Assembly (NCBI GenBank): GCA_017301995.1
Contig: JAFLEH010000005.1
Span: 1-47,180, forward strand
DNA length: 47,180 bases
Origin: Verrucomicrobiota bacterium
GTDB taxonomy: Bacteria > Verrucomicrobiota > Verrucomicrobiia > Verrucomicrobiales > Akkermansiaceae
Reading direction: 5' to 3'
This document shows, piece by piece, positions 17,099-25,339 of this stretch. Positions within the stretch are counted from its first letter, which is position 1. Each line of letters opens with the position of its first letter. The notes under the pieces were generated by a model. The model was not told the DNA's origin. It made no database searches and was given only the letters and a program-made list of their open reading frames with translations. The position numbers and the translations under genes were made by a program.

Positions 17099-20000
17099 AT
17101 GCAGAAGTCCACTCCGCTCATTCTCGTCCTCGTGCTGGGGGCGACCGCGCTCTATCTTTCCCTGCGTCCGAAGCCGGATCAGGCGGATAGCCCCGCGCCC
17201 AAGGTCGTCATGGAAACTCCGGCAAAACCGGCCAACCCGCCGGCCAAAGCGCCCGATAAGCCGGTGGTCCAGCCGGACAAACCTGCCGAGGTGGTCCCCG
17301 CTGTGGCGAAAGTCGCCCCGCGCCCGTGGCCCCACGAGAAGTCCGATGTGAAACCGGATTCCACGGCGGTTTACGGCGCCCTCGACAACGGGATGCGCTA
17401 CATCATCTATCCGAACAGCGAGCCGCCGAAGCGGGTGTCGCTCCGGATGCACATCGCCGCGGGTTCGCTGATGGAAGCCGATGACCAACAAGGCGTGGCC
17501 CATTTCCTCGAGCACATGGTTTTCAACGGTTCGAAACACTACACCGCCGCGGAGCTGATCCCGCGGATGCAGCGGCTCGGGATCGCCTTCGGCGCACACG
17601 TGAACGCCTACACCTCGTTCGACGAAACGGTGTACATGCTCGATCTGCCGGATCTATCCGAAGACACGATGAAGCTCGGATTCACGATCATGCGCGACTT
17701 CGGCGACGGCGCGCTCCTTGATGAGAAGGAAATCGACAACGAACGCGGCGTGATCCTATCCGAAAAGATCAGCCGCGATTCGGTGGACTACCGCCTGATG
17801 CTCCAACAATTCCGCACGCTGCTTCCCGGGTCGCTGATTACCGAGCGGTTCCCGATCGGCCAGGAGGAGGTGATCAAGACCGCGCCGCGCGAGCGTTTTG
17901 CGGACCTCTACAACCGCTACTACGTGCCCTCGCGGATGACATTCATTGTTTCCGGTGATGTGGATCCCGCGGAAATGGCAAAGCGGATTACGGACCAGTT
18001 CGGATCGATGAAGAACCCCGAAAAGGCCGGCGGCAATCCGGATCTCGGCGCGCTGAAGACTCCCGAGGGCCTGGAGACCGCGGTGTTCGCCGACAAGGAG
18101 GTTTCTTCCACCAGCGTTTCCCTAACCGCCGTGAAGCCGTTCGAGAAAAAGCCGGACACGGTGGCCAACCGTCTGGCCGAGATGCCGCTGGAGATCGCGC
18201 ATTCGATGTTGTCCCGGCGCTTCGATCGTCTGGCGAAGAAGGAGAAATCGCCGATTGTTTCCGGCTCGGCCAGCAGCAGTGATCTTTTCAACTACGCGCG
18301 CCTCGGTTCGGTTGACGTGACCGCGGCCGACGACCGTTGGCAGGAAGCCGTGCCGGTGTTGGAACAGGAACTCCGGCGGGCGATGCAGCATGGTTTCACC
18401 GACGCCGAACTGGCGGAGGCCAAGGCCAACATTCTAACCAGCTACGAGCAGGCGGTGAAGCAGCGGAGCACCCGGAAGTCCGAAGGGATTGCCATGGCGC
18501 TGGTCAAGACGATCAACAGCGAGTCGGTTTTCTCGACTCCGGAAACCGATCTGGAAATCGTGAAGAAGGGCTTGGACGAGCTGACTACCAAGGCTTGCCA
18601 TGAGGCGCTGAAAAAATTCTGGGAAGTGGCCGGAATGCACCTGATTCTCACCACCAAGGCCAAGCCCGAGAACGCGGAAAAGGAACTGGCCGCGATCTAT
18701 CAGGAGTCCACCGGTTTCCCGGTCGCCGCTCCCGAAGCCGCCAAGGAATCCCCGTTTGCCTATCAGACTTTCGGCAAGCCGGGCACCATCGCCACCCGCA
18801 CGGAAATCGAGGACATGGGCATCACCCAACTGGTCCTGTCCAACGGAGTGCGGATCAATCTGAAGCCCACCGATTTCGAAAAGAACCGCATCCATCTCAA
18901 CGCGCGGATCGGGTCGGGCCAACTCTCCCAGCCGAAGCACATGCCGATGCTCGATGCCTTCGCGGCGGCGGTGTATGAGGGTGGCGGTCTTGGCAAGCAT
19001 TCCAACGAGGACCTTGAGCGGATTCTGGCCGGAAAACTGGTGGGATCCTCACTGGGGATCGACGATGACGCGTTCACACTGGGCGGCAGTACGACGCCGA
19101 CGGATTTCGCCCTTCAGGTCCGCCTGATGTGCGCCGGACTGACCGATCCGGGGTGGCGCAACGAGGGGCTCTGGCAGTTCCAGAAGGCGATCCCGATGAT
19201 CTTCCAGCAACTCAAGCACTCGCCCGCCGGACCGCAGCAGGAGATGAACGGATGGCTGCACGGCGGCGACTCCCGGTTCATGCCCGCAACCATGGAGAAA
19301 CTCTCCGCCTACACCATCGAGGATGCGAAGAAATGGCTGCTGCCCGAACTCACCAAGGGCTATCTGGAACTTTCCATCGTCGGCGATTTCCAGATCGACG
19401 CGGTGCTCCCGGATTTGCTGGCGACTTTTGGCGCGCTGCCGAAGCGCGACAAGGCCAAGCCGGATCTCGCCGCGGCACGCAAGATCAGCTTCCCCAACGC
19501 CCCGGCGGAGAAGGTCTTCACCTATGACTCCACCATCCCGCAGGCGGTCGCCTTCGTGTTTTGGAAAACCGCCGGTCTGCGCGGGAACCAGAAGGAATTC
19601 CGCCGCCTCAACCTGCTGGCCGAGATCTATCAGGACCGCCTGCGCGAGGAAATCCGCGAAAAACTCGGCGCATCCTACAGCCCGAACGGCGCCGTCAACG
19701 GCTCCGACGGTCTGGACGATTTCGGTTTCCTCCTCGGCCAGGCGGTGGGCAAGACCGAAGACGTGGACCTGCTGCTCAAAACCATGCGCGACCTCGCCGA
19801 CAAACTCGCCGCCGACGGCGTGAGCGCCGATGACCTCGATCGCGCGCTCAAACCGACGCTCAGCCAGATCGAGAAGTCCAAGCGCGATAACAAATATTGG
19901 CTCGGAACCGTTCTGGCCCAATCCCAGTCCGATCCGAAACGCGTGGAACTGATCCGCGGCCGCGATGCCGATCTGAAAACGATCACGGTTGATGACATCA

Positions 20001-20185
20001 ACGCGCTCGCGAAAAAGTACCTCAAGGGCGAGAACGCACTGCTGGTGGCGATCAAGCCGAAAGCTGATGCCCAGACATCGCTCAAACCCGAAACCTCGCC
20101 CAAGCCGGAGACCTCTCCGAAGCCGGAAACCTCTCCGAAACCGGAATCTTCGCCCACTCCCGGCGGGGACTCTGAGCCGAAGTGA
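17099..20185 (+). CDS. M16 family zinc metalloprotease (two-domain, PqqL-like)
   Basis: This 1028-residue protein is an M16 (pitrilysin/insulinase-type) peptidase with two M16 halves. The inverted zinc motif HxxEH is seen as HFLEH at 135-139, with the distal zinc ligand Glu215 in DNERGVIL, exactly 76 residues later as is usual. The second half (from about residue 580) lacks the metal motif, as expected for the non-catalytic repeat. The N-terminus has a hydrophobic signal or anchor segment, then a Pro/Lys-rich linker, so the enzyme is envelope-located. The C-terminus carries four near-identical KPETSP repeats. The ATG at 17099 was chosen because the upstream frame crosses the tRNA-Leu gene. 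It probably degrades peptides in the periplasm. Confidence 0.9.
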   Translation: MQKSTPLILVLVLGATALYLSLRPKPDQADSPAPKVVMETPAKPANPPAKAPDKPVVQPDKPAEVVPAVAKVAPRPWPHEKSDVKPDSTAVYGALDNGMRYIIYPNSEPPKRVSLRMHIAAGSLMEADDQQGVAHFLEHMVFNGSKHYTAAELIPRMQRLGIAFGAHVNAYTSFDETVYMLDLPDLSEDTMKLGFTIMRDFGDGALLDEKEIDNERGVILSEKISRDSVDYRLMLQQFRTLLPGSLITERFPIGQEEVIKTAPRERFADLYNRYYVPSRMTFIVSGDVDPAEMAKRITDQFGSMKNPEKAGGNPDLGALKTPEGLETAVFADKEVSSTSVSLTAVKPFEKKPDTVANRLAEMPLEIAHSMLSRRFDRLAKKEKSPIVSGSASSSDLFNYARLGSVDVTAADDRWQEAVPVLEQELRRAMQHGFTDAELAEAKANILTSYEQAVKQRSTRKSEGIAMALVKTINSESVFSTPETDLEIVKKGLDELTTKACHEALKKFWEVAGMHLILTTKAKPENAEKELAAIYQESTGFPVAAPEAAKESPFAYQTFGKPGTIATRTEIEDMGITQLVLSNGVRINLKPTDFEKNRIHLNARIGSGQLSQPKHMPMLDAFAAAVYEGGGLGKHSNEDLERILAGKLVGSSLGIDDDAFTLGGSTTPTDFALQVRLMCAGLTDPGWRNEGLWQFQKAIPMIFQQLKHSPAGPQQEMNGWLHGGDSRFMPATMEKLSAYTIEDAKKWLLPELTKGYLELSIVGDFQIDAVLPDLLATFGALPKRDKAKPDLAAARKISFPNAPAEKVFTYDSTIPQAVAFVFWKTAGLRGNQKEFRRLNLLAEIYQDRLREEIREKLGASYSPNGAVNGSDGLDDFGFLLGQAVGKTEDVDLLLKTMRDLADKLAADGVSADDLDRALKPTLSQIEKSKRDNKYWLGTVLAQSQSDPKRVELIRGRDADLKTITVDDINALAKKYLKGENALLVAIKPKADAQTSLKPETSPKPETSPKPETSPKPESSPTPGGDSEPK

Positions 20186-20188
20186 TGC

Positions 20189-20276
20189 ACAAAGTCACAA
20201 ATGAGAGAAAGAAATTTGCGGAGTGTCACCCGGGCATATCCGTGAAATCCTTGGTGAAGAAGGCCGCAGCCCCGGA
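20189..20276. repeat. Diverged partial copy of the 108-bp hairpin repeat
   Basis: This segment resembles the right part of the repeat units found downstream. It shares GAGAGAAAGAAA, GCGGAG, ATATCCGTGAAATCC and GCAGCCCC in the same order. It lies on the other side of the GxxExxY gene, so that gene is flanked by repeat copies. Confidence 0.6.
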
Positions 20277-20290
20277 CTATTAGACAGAGT

Positions 20291-20728
20291 ATGACCGAGG
20301 ATATTGAAGAAGCTGAATTTCTGAATGAGGATGCGTCGTGGTACTCGGCCGAGGACCCGGAAGGGATGCTGTTTAGGCCGCAATCACAGTCGATTCTTGG
20401 GGCGGCGATGAAGGTGCTGAATACCCTCAAGCCTGGACTTAACGAAAAGGCGTACGAAAACGCGCTGGTGATCGAACTGAGAAAGCGTGGGCATGGTGTT
20501 GAGCAGCAGCGGCGGTTTGAGGTTCATTATGAGGGGATTCTGGTTGATACCCTGGTTCCGGATCTGCTGGTTGATGGGTTGATCATAATCGATCCGAAAG
20601 TCGTCACGGCATTCAATGAAACACACATCGCGCAGATGATGGGGTACCTTGCAATTACCGGTTTTCGTCTGGCCATTTTGCTGAACTTCAAACATGCCCA
20701 ACTGAAATGGAGACGGGTAGTCCGATAG
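20291..20728 (+). CDS. GxxExxY protein (PD-(D/E)XK nuclease-like)
   Basis: This 145-residue protein matches the GxxExxY family: GLNEKAYENAL carries the defining Gly-x-x-Glu-x-x-Tyr. The region VPDLLVDGLIIIDPK fits a PD-(D/E)XK-like core, here with Asp-Pro-Lys where Glu-Leu-Lys is more usual, so catalytic competence is uncertain. The family is small, often multi-copy and of unproven function. The gene sits between a degraded repeat copy on its left and a five-unit hairpin repeat array that begins 8 bases after its stop. This suggests it belongs to, or travels with, the repeat element. Confidence 0.8.
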   Translation: MTEDIEEAEFLNEDASWYSAEDPEGMLFRPQSQSILGAAMKVLNTLKPGLNEKAYENALVIELRKRGHGVEQQRRFEVHYEGILVDTLVPDLLVDGLIIIDPKVVTAFNETHIAQMMGYLAITGFRLAILLNFKHAQLKWRRVVR

Positions 20729-20735
20729 ACCTCAA

Positions 20736-21268
20736 ACCACGGATGACACGGATGTTCACGGATATGAAAGAGAAAAGCGCGGAGCACCATCCGTGCCTAT
20801 CCGTGTGATCCGAGGTCAAAGAGCCACAACCCCGAGATTTCAAACCACGGATGACACGGATGAACACGGATAAGAGAGAGAAAAGCGCGGAGCGCCATCC
20901 GTGTTTATCCGTGAGATCCGTGGTCCAAACAACCACAGCCCCAAGATTTCAAACCACGGATGACACGAATGAACACGGATAAGAGAAAGAAAAGCGCGGA
21001 GCGCCATCCGTGCCTATCCGTGTGATCCGTGGTCATATAACCACAACCCCAAGATTTCAAACCACGGATGACACGGATGAACACGGATAAGAGAGAGAAA
21101 AGCGCGGAGCGCCATCCGTGTTTATCCGTGAAATCCGTGGTCAAAGAACCACAGCCCCAACAAAATAAGACCACGGATGACACGGATGTACACGGATGGG
21201 AGAAGGGACGAGCGCGGAGCGCCATTCGTGTTTATCCGTGAAATCCGTGGTCAGAGAACCACAGCCCA
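20736..21268. repeat. Tandem array of five ~108-bp hairpin repeat units
   Basis: Five units start at 20736, 20844, 20953, 21061 and 21170 (periods 108-109). Each has a left arm with three spaced CACGGAT copies, beginning ACCACGGATGACACGGATG. A purine-rich loop with AAAGCGCGGAGCGCC follows, then a right arm with three ATCCGTG copies ending ATCCGTGGT. The arms are inverted complements, so each unit can form a long hairpin. Units are joined by CCACA(A/G)CCCC-containing linkers. There are no variable spacers as in CRISPR. The last unit ends 2 bases before the next start codon. Confidence 0.92.
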
Positions 21269-21270
21269 TT

Positions 21271-22380
21271 ATGTCAGAAACCCCAAGAGCGCCCGTTGAG
21301 CGGGATTTTACGGCGGCACCGGCTAGGACCGGGAGCCGCAGGTCGTTTACCGGATCGACCGGCGATGCCGGATTGGACGCCAGGATCGGGGAATTGGCCG
21401 CATCGATCCCCGGCGTCCGCGAACCGGAGATGTTGTTGGAATTGCTGGTCACCGGAGCGCGGATCGGGCGGATGGACATTGCGCCGGGCGAGTTCAAGCT
21501 GTTCAACCGGATGCTCAAGGAACTTCGCCACGCCGAGGAGGTCTTCAAACCGTGGCGGAATGTCCGCAAGGTTTCCATCTTTGGCTCCGCCCGCACCGCT
21601 CCGGAAGAACCGGAATACAAGGCGGCGGTCGATTTCGCCCGACGGATGCGCGAGGAGGGATTCATGACCATCACCGGCGCCGGGCCTGGCATCATGGCGG
21701 CCGGCAACGAAGGAGCGGGCCGCGAGCACAGCTTCGGCCTCAACATCGTGCTGCCGTTTGAAGCGGCGGCAAACGAGTTCATTGCCGGCGACGAAAAACT
21801 GGTGGCCTTCAACTATTTCTTCACCCGCAAGCTGACCTTCGTGAAGGAAAGCGACGCGTTGGTCGGGTTTCCCGGCGGGTTCGGCACGATGGATGAGGTG
21901 TTCGAGTCGCTCACGCTGATCCAGACCGGAAAATCCGCGATCTATCCGATTGTGGTGGTCGATGCCAAGGGAGGGACGTATTGGAAATTCTGGTCGCAGT
22001 TCATCCGCGAGCATTTGCTCCGGCTGCGGCTCATATCGGAGACCGATTTCGCGCTCTACAAGGTCACCGACGATGTGGAGGAAGCGGTGGAGGAAATCAC
22101 CCGGTTCTATCGGGTTTTCCACTCCTACCGCTATGTCGGCGACAAACTGGTGATCCGCCTCAACAAGCGGTTGGCGGATGGTGAAACGGACCGGCTTGCC
22201 GGGGATTTCGCGGATTTGATCAAATCCGGCGGCATGACCCAGCGGGCGGCGTTGGAGGAAGAAGGCGACGAGCCAGGCACCAAGGACCTGCCCAGACTGG
22301 TGTTCCGTCACCAGCGCAGGGACTACGGCCGGCTGCGGATGCTCATCGACGCGATCAATACCGCGGCCCTGGTGCCATGA
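21271..22380 (+). CDS. LOG family protein (lysine decarboxylase-like fold)
   Basis: This 369-residue protein contains the LOG/TIGR00730 nucleotide-binding motif as GFPGGFGTMDEVFE, preceded by IFGSARTAPEEPEYKAA and GAGPGIMAAGNEGAG. LOG enzymes are phosphoribohydrolases that release adenine or cytokinin bases from nucleoside monophosphates. The protein is longer than the roughly 200-residue core, with N- and C-terminal extensions. The start at 21271 is the first ATG after the repeat array. An in-frame start at 21196 would lie within the last repeat unit and is less likely. The stop overlaps the tlyA start as ATGA, so the two are probably translationally coupled. Confidence 0.85.
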   Translation: MSETPRAPVERDFTAAPARTGSRRSFTGSTGDAGLDARIGELAASIPGVREPEMLLELLVTGARIGRMDIAPGEFKLFNRMLKELRHAEEVFKPWRNVRKVSIFGSARTAPEEPEYKAAVDFARRMREEGFMTITGAGPGIMAAGNEGAGREHSFGLNIVLPFEAAANEFIAGDEKLVAFNYFFTRKLTFVKESDALVGFPGGFGTMDEVFESLTLIQTGKSAIYPIVVVDAKGGTYWKFWSQFIREHLLRLRLISETDFALYKVTDDVEEAVEEITRFYRVFHSYRYVGDKLVIRLNKRLADGETDRLAGDFADLIKSGGMTQRAALEEEGDEPGTKDLPRLVFRHQRRDYGRLRMLIDAINTAALVP

Positions 22381-23102
22381 AAACCGACCGTGTGGACGCC
22401 TTGTTGGCGGCGCGCGGCCTGTGCGAGTCGCGTGAGCAAGCCAAACGGCTGATCCTGGCCGGCGAGGTGCGCAGCGGAGACGCGGTGATTGCCAAACCCA
22501 GCCACAAGCTGCCGCTCGACGCTCCGCTTGAGGTGCGCGAGCGGCCGAAATTCGTCGGCCGTGGCGGGTTCAAGCTGGAAGCCGCGCTCGATGCGTTCGG
22601 AATTGATCCCGACGGCTGGGTTTGCCTGGACGTTGGGGCTTCCACCGGCGGCTTCACCGATTGCCTTCTCCAGCGTGGCGCCGCAAGGGTCCATGCCGTG
22701 GATGTGGGGACCAACCAGCTCGTTTGGAAGCTCCGCAACGATCCCCGCGTGATCGCGAAAGAGCGGTTCAACGCCAGGCACATGACTCCCGCGGACATCG
22801 GGGAAACGGTGCGCCTGGCGGTGATGGACCTTTCTTTCATCTCGCTCACCAAAGTCCTGCCGGCGGTGTTTTCCTTGCTGGAAACCGGTGGTGCGGTGGT
22901 CTGCCTGATCAAGCCCCAGTTCGAGCTGCGCCGCGAGGACATCGGCAAGGGAGGCATCGTCCGCGACCCCGAACTGCACCAACGGGCGGTCGATGGAATC
23001 CGGGAATTCGTGCTTTCCGAAGGCAGGGAATGGCGGGGCGTGATTCCGTCGCCGATCACTGGGACCGACGGCAACCAGGAGTTTCTCGCCTGGATCGGTT
23101 GA
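22377..23102 (+). CDS. tlyA: TlyA family rRNA 2'-O-methyltransferase
   Basis: This 241-residue protein has an N-terminal S4 RNA-binding domain (RVDALLAARGLCESREQAKR) and a C-terminal FtsJ-like methyltransferase. The SAM motif is DVGASTGGFTDCLLQ. The K-D-K-E catalytic tetrad is suggested by the Lys in GRGGFKLEAAL, Asp in MDLSFIS, and Lys and Glu in LIKPQFE. TlyA methylates cytidine 2'-OH groups in 16S and 23S rRNA and affects capreomycin sensitivity in other bacteria. Its start overlaps the stop of the LOG gene. Confidence 0.92.
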   Translation: MKTDRVDALLAARGLCESREQAKRLILAGEVRSGDAVIAKPSHKLPLDAPLEVRERPKFVGRGGFKLEAALDAFGIDPDGWVCLDVGASTGGFTDCLLQRGAARVHAVDVGTNQLVWKLRNDPRVIAKERFNARHMTPADIGETVRLAVMDLSFISLTKVLPAVFSLLETGGAVVCLIKPQFELRREDIGKGGIVRDPELHQRAVDGIREFVLSEGREWRGVIPSPITGTDGNQEFLAWIG

Positions 23103-23130
23103 AAAATCCGGGAATTTTTTCGGTTCCTCC

Positions 23131-23159
23131 TTGACATCCGGCCGAAAATCCTTCATTTC
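23131..23159 (+). promoter_or_regulatory. Candidate rpsU promoter
   Basis: A perfect TTGACA at 23131-23136 is followed 17 bases later by CATTTC, a poor -10 match. It lies 80 bases upstream of rpsU, just after tlyA. The -35 is convincing and the -10 is not. Confidence 0.35.
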
Positions 23160-23215
23160 CCGCGCCCCAATCGTCCGCAAGAACCAATCAGCACAACCAA
23201 CTCAATCGAAATCGC

Positions 23216-23458
23216 ATGCGTGGAGTGACCATGAAGAAAGGCGAGCCCGTTGACCGGGCTCTCAAGCGTCTTAAGACCAAACTCGATACCGAAGGCATTC
23301 TCGAGGAAATGCGCCGCCGCCGTTCCTTTGAGACCCCCACGGAGCGCAAACAGCGCAAGCTCCGTACCGCGTCCAAGCGCAACAAAGTGCGCTGGCGTTA
23401 CACCCCGATCGGCAGCGCCGCCGCCGCCGCCGAAGCCGCCGCTCCCACCGAAGGCTGA
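23216..23458 (+). CDS. rpsU: 30S ribosomal protein bS21
   Basis: This 80-residue basic protein matches bS21: the N-terminus KKGEPVDRALKRLKTKLDTEG and the arginine-rich EEMRRRRSFETPTERKQRK are family hallmarks. bS21 sits at the 30S platform near the anti-Shine-Dalgarno end of 16S rRNA. An Ala-rich C-terminal extension of about 15 residues (GSAAAAAEAAAPTEG) is unusual. The ATG at 23216 gives the usual few residues before KKGE; a second ATG at 23231 is possible. A strong intrinsic terminator follows 34 bases after the stop. Confidence 0.95.
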   Translation: MRGVTMKKGEPVDRALKRLKTKLDTEGILEEMRRRRSFETPTERKQRKLRTASKRNKVRWRYTPIGSAAAAAEAAAPTEG

Positions 23459-23492
23459 TCCCTCCGGTTCTTGCAGACAGGGAAATTCTGAA

Positions 23493-23523
23493 ACGGGTGC
23501 CAGCGATGGCGCCCGTTTTTTTT
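23493..23523 (+). terminator. Intrinsic terminator of rpsU
   Basis: ACGGGTGCC (23493-23501) pairs with GGCGCCCGT (23508-23516) around the loop AGCGAT, giving nine pairs with one G-U. It is followed by a run of eight T residues (23516-23523). Confidence 0.93.
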
Positions 23524-23831
23524 GCGGAGATCGCCAGGGCACGCTGAAGCGGGATTCCGGATGGAATTTTCACCCCCAATGTCCGCATGCGGCCGATGCC
23601 CACATCGAGATTTGCCAGCAATGTCCGGGCGAGTGCCCTAGCCGATGCTGTCTGGCAGTCTGGCATGGTGATGAACGGTCTTAGGATCCCAAGCAACTCC
23701 ACTCCTTCAGGGCCAAGAATATCCCCAGTGCCTCCGCATCCCTGGTCGCGTCGGATCGCAATCAGGTGCAAACATTTTTCACCGGACCAGGTTTAATTTC
23801 CTCAGTCCGGCGACAATACCGTGTGAGCACC
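23524..23831. other. 308-bp spacer, no supported gene
   Basis: No convincing gene is seen. A minus-strand frame is open from 23771 into the antisense of rpsU, and its upper part reads like a coherent but unrecognised peptide (e.g. GVELLGILRPFIT). It could be a decayed gene. The promoter of the downstream sigma-factor operon must lie here but was not identified. Confidence 0.4.
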
Positions 23832-24362
23832 ATGCCGCATCCTTCATCCGATCCCCATCTCTCCTTCACCAGGCAATTCGTGGCCGCCCAACCGGCGCTT
23901 CACGGGTTCCTGATGTCGTTGGCGCATGATCCCCATGCGGCCGATGACCTGCTGCAAGAACTCGCGGAGCGGATGTGGAGGAAATTCGATGAATATGACG
24001 GAAATCGCCCGTTCGTCGCTTGGGGCATTGGATACGCCCGCTTGCTGGCGATGGAATGGCGGCGCAAGCAGCAACGACTTCCCCTGCCACTCGACGACGA
24101 AACCCTCGACCGCCTGGCCTCCGAGGCTGCGGATGACGCACCTCGCCATGACGAACGGCTCGACGCCTTGCGCGCATGCCTCAAGGGGCTGACCGAACGT
24201 CAGCGGGCCGTGCTCCGCATGCGCTATCAGGAATCGATCCCCGTGGCGGAAATCGCGATTGCGTCGAACCGGACACAGATGGCTGTCTACAAGATGCTCA
24301 AACACGCCCATCAGGCGCTCCTCATCTGCATTTCCGAAACCCTCGCCAGTCAAACGCCATGA
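23832..24362 (+). CDS. RNA polymerase sigma factor, Rhodopirellula/Verrucomicrobium type
   Basis: This 176-residue ECF-like sigma factor has region 2 (HDPHAADDLLQELAERMWRKFDEY, then PFVAWGIGYARLLAMEWRRKQ) and region 4 (LTERQRAVLRMRYQESIPVAEIA with helix-turn-helix SNRTQMAVYKMLKHAHQAL). The region 2 style, with DADDLLQE-like and WRKFDE motifs, matches the family described in Rhodopirellula and Verrucomicrobium. The ATG at 23832 is preferred; a GTG at 23823 is also in frame. Its stop overlaps the start of a membrane anti-sigma-like gene as ATGA. It probably directs expression of the following sulfatase operon. Confidence 0.9.
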   Translation: MPHPSSDPHLSFTRQFVAAQPALHGFLMSLAHDPHAADDLLQELAERMWRKFDEYDGNRPFVAWGIGYARLLAMEWRRKQQRLPLPLDDETLDRLASEAADDAPRHDERLDALRACLKGLTERQRAVLRMRYQESIPVAEIAIASNRTQMAVYKMLKHAHQALLICISETLASQTP

Positions 24363-25339
24363 GCGAAATCGATCCCATTCCCGCAATTGACGATCTCTCG
24401 CTGCGCATTCTCCACGACCTTGCGGACGATGACGAGCGCGCGGAACTCGCCCGCCTCCTCGCCACCTCGCCGGACAACCGTCGCCGTTTCCTTGATCACG
24501 CCGCCCTCCATGGCATGCTCGCACGCGAGGCAAAAGCCGGTGCCATGGCCGAAAATCCCCATGCCTTCTTCGGGAGCCTGGAGAAGGTTTCCGTTCGGAA
24601 AACAAGCCGCCTATCCGGATTCTGGCTGCCCGCCGCGGCGGCGGTGATTGTCGCCTGCATCGCAATCCTCACTTTCATGCCCACCAATGCCATGGCGGCT
24701 CTCGACCGTATCATCGCCGCCATGAATGAAGCACGCGATCGCTCCTACACGATCGAGGTGATCAACGCCGGTCCCGATTCAGGAGCCTCGCGCTCGGATC
24801 GCGGGCGTTTTCCACCAGCCAATCATCTCGATGGCGCGACGCTATGGCTTCGTGGTCCCGGTGAGTTTGTCCTCCGCCAGACTCTGCCGAATGGCGAAAC
24901 CCGGATCATCGGCGGCGATGGCACACAAAGCTGGAGCATGAAGGGCGATGGCCCGGTTCGCGTTAGCCCGGATCTGAATCGCTTTGGCCGTGCGATCTTC
25001 GATCCCAACGGCGAAGTTGCTTTTCTGGACCTCCGCACCCAACTCGACCAACTCAGGCGTCTCTATCAGATCGAGTGGCTCGACCGGAGTTCGCGCGAAA
25101 CCTGGAAGCTCCGCGGCTTGAGGCGCTCGCACGAACAGGGCGGGCCACGCGAAATCGAACTTTGGTTCAGTCCGGACAACGGTTTGATCCAGAGAATGAT
25201 CCTGAACCAATTGCCCCGTGGCAACGGCGGACCCGTGAGCATCGCGATCATTCTCCGTTCCACCGAACCGTTGGCGCCGGACTATTTCCAACACACGAGC
25301 CATCACGAACCCGGACGAACCCTCCTTGCGGAACCATGA
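24359..25339 (+). CDS. Membrane anti-sigma factor-like protein
   Basis: This 326-residue protein has an acidic cytoplasmic N-terminal segment of about 80 residues (DLADDDERAELARLLATSP, typical of proteins paired with this sigma family). One transmembrane helix spans residues 88-107. A periplasmic domain of about 215 residues has a beta-rich pattern reminiscent of LolA/LppX-like folds. It presumably binds the upstream sigma factor and senses an envelope signal. It is coupled to both neighbours by ATGA overlaps. The sensor function is inferred from position and topology. Confidence 0.78.
   Translation: MSEIDPIPAIDDLSLRILHDLADDDERAELARLLATSPDNRRRFLDHAALHGMLAREAKAGAMAENPHAFFGSLEKVSVRKTSRLSGFWLPAAAAVIVACIAILTFMPTNAMAALDRIIAAMNEARDRSYTIEVINAGPDSGASRSDRGRFPPANHLDGATLWLRGPGEFVLRQTLPNGETRIIGGDGTQSWSMKGDGPVRVSPDLNRFGRAIFDPNGEVAFLDLRTQLDQLRRLYQIEWLDRSSRETWKLRGLRRSHEQGGPREIELWFSPDNGLIQRMILNQLPRGNGGPVSIAIILRSTEPLAPDYFQHTSHHEPGRTLLAEP

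Noticed and set aside
20736..21268. CRISPR array
   Set aside because: Units are about 108 bp, abut with near-identical linkers, and have no variable spacers or nearby cas genes.
23271..23771. Minus-strand open frame of 166 codons opposite rpsU
   Set aside because: It runs through the rpsU terminator and coding region. At most its upstream part is a decayed gene.
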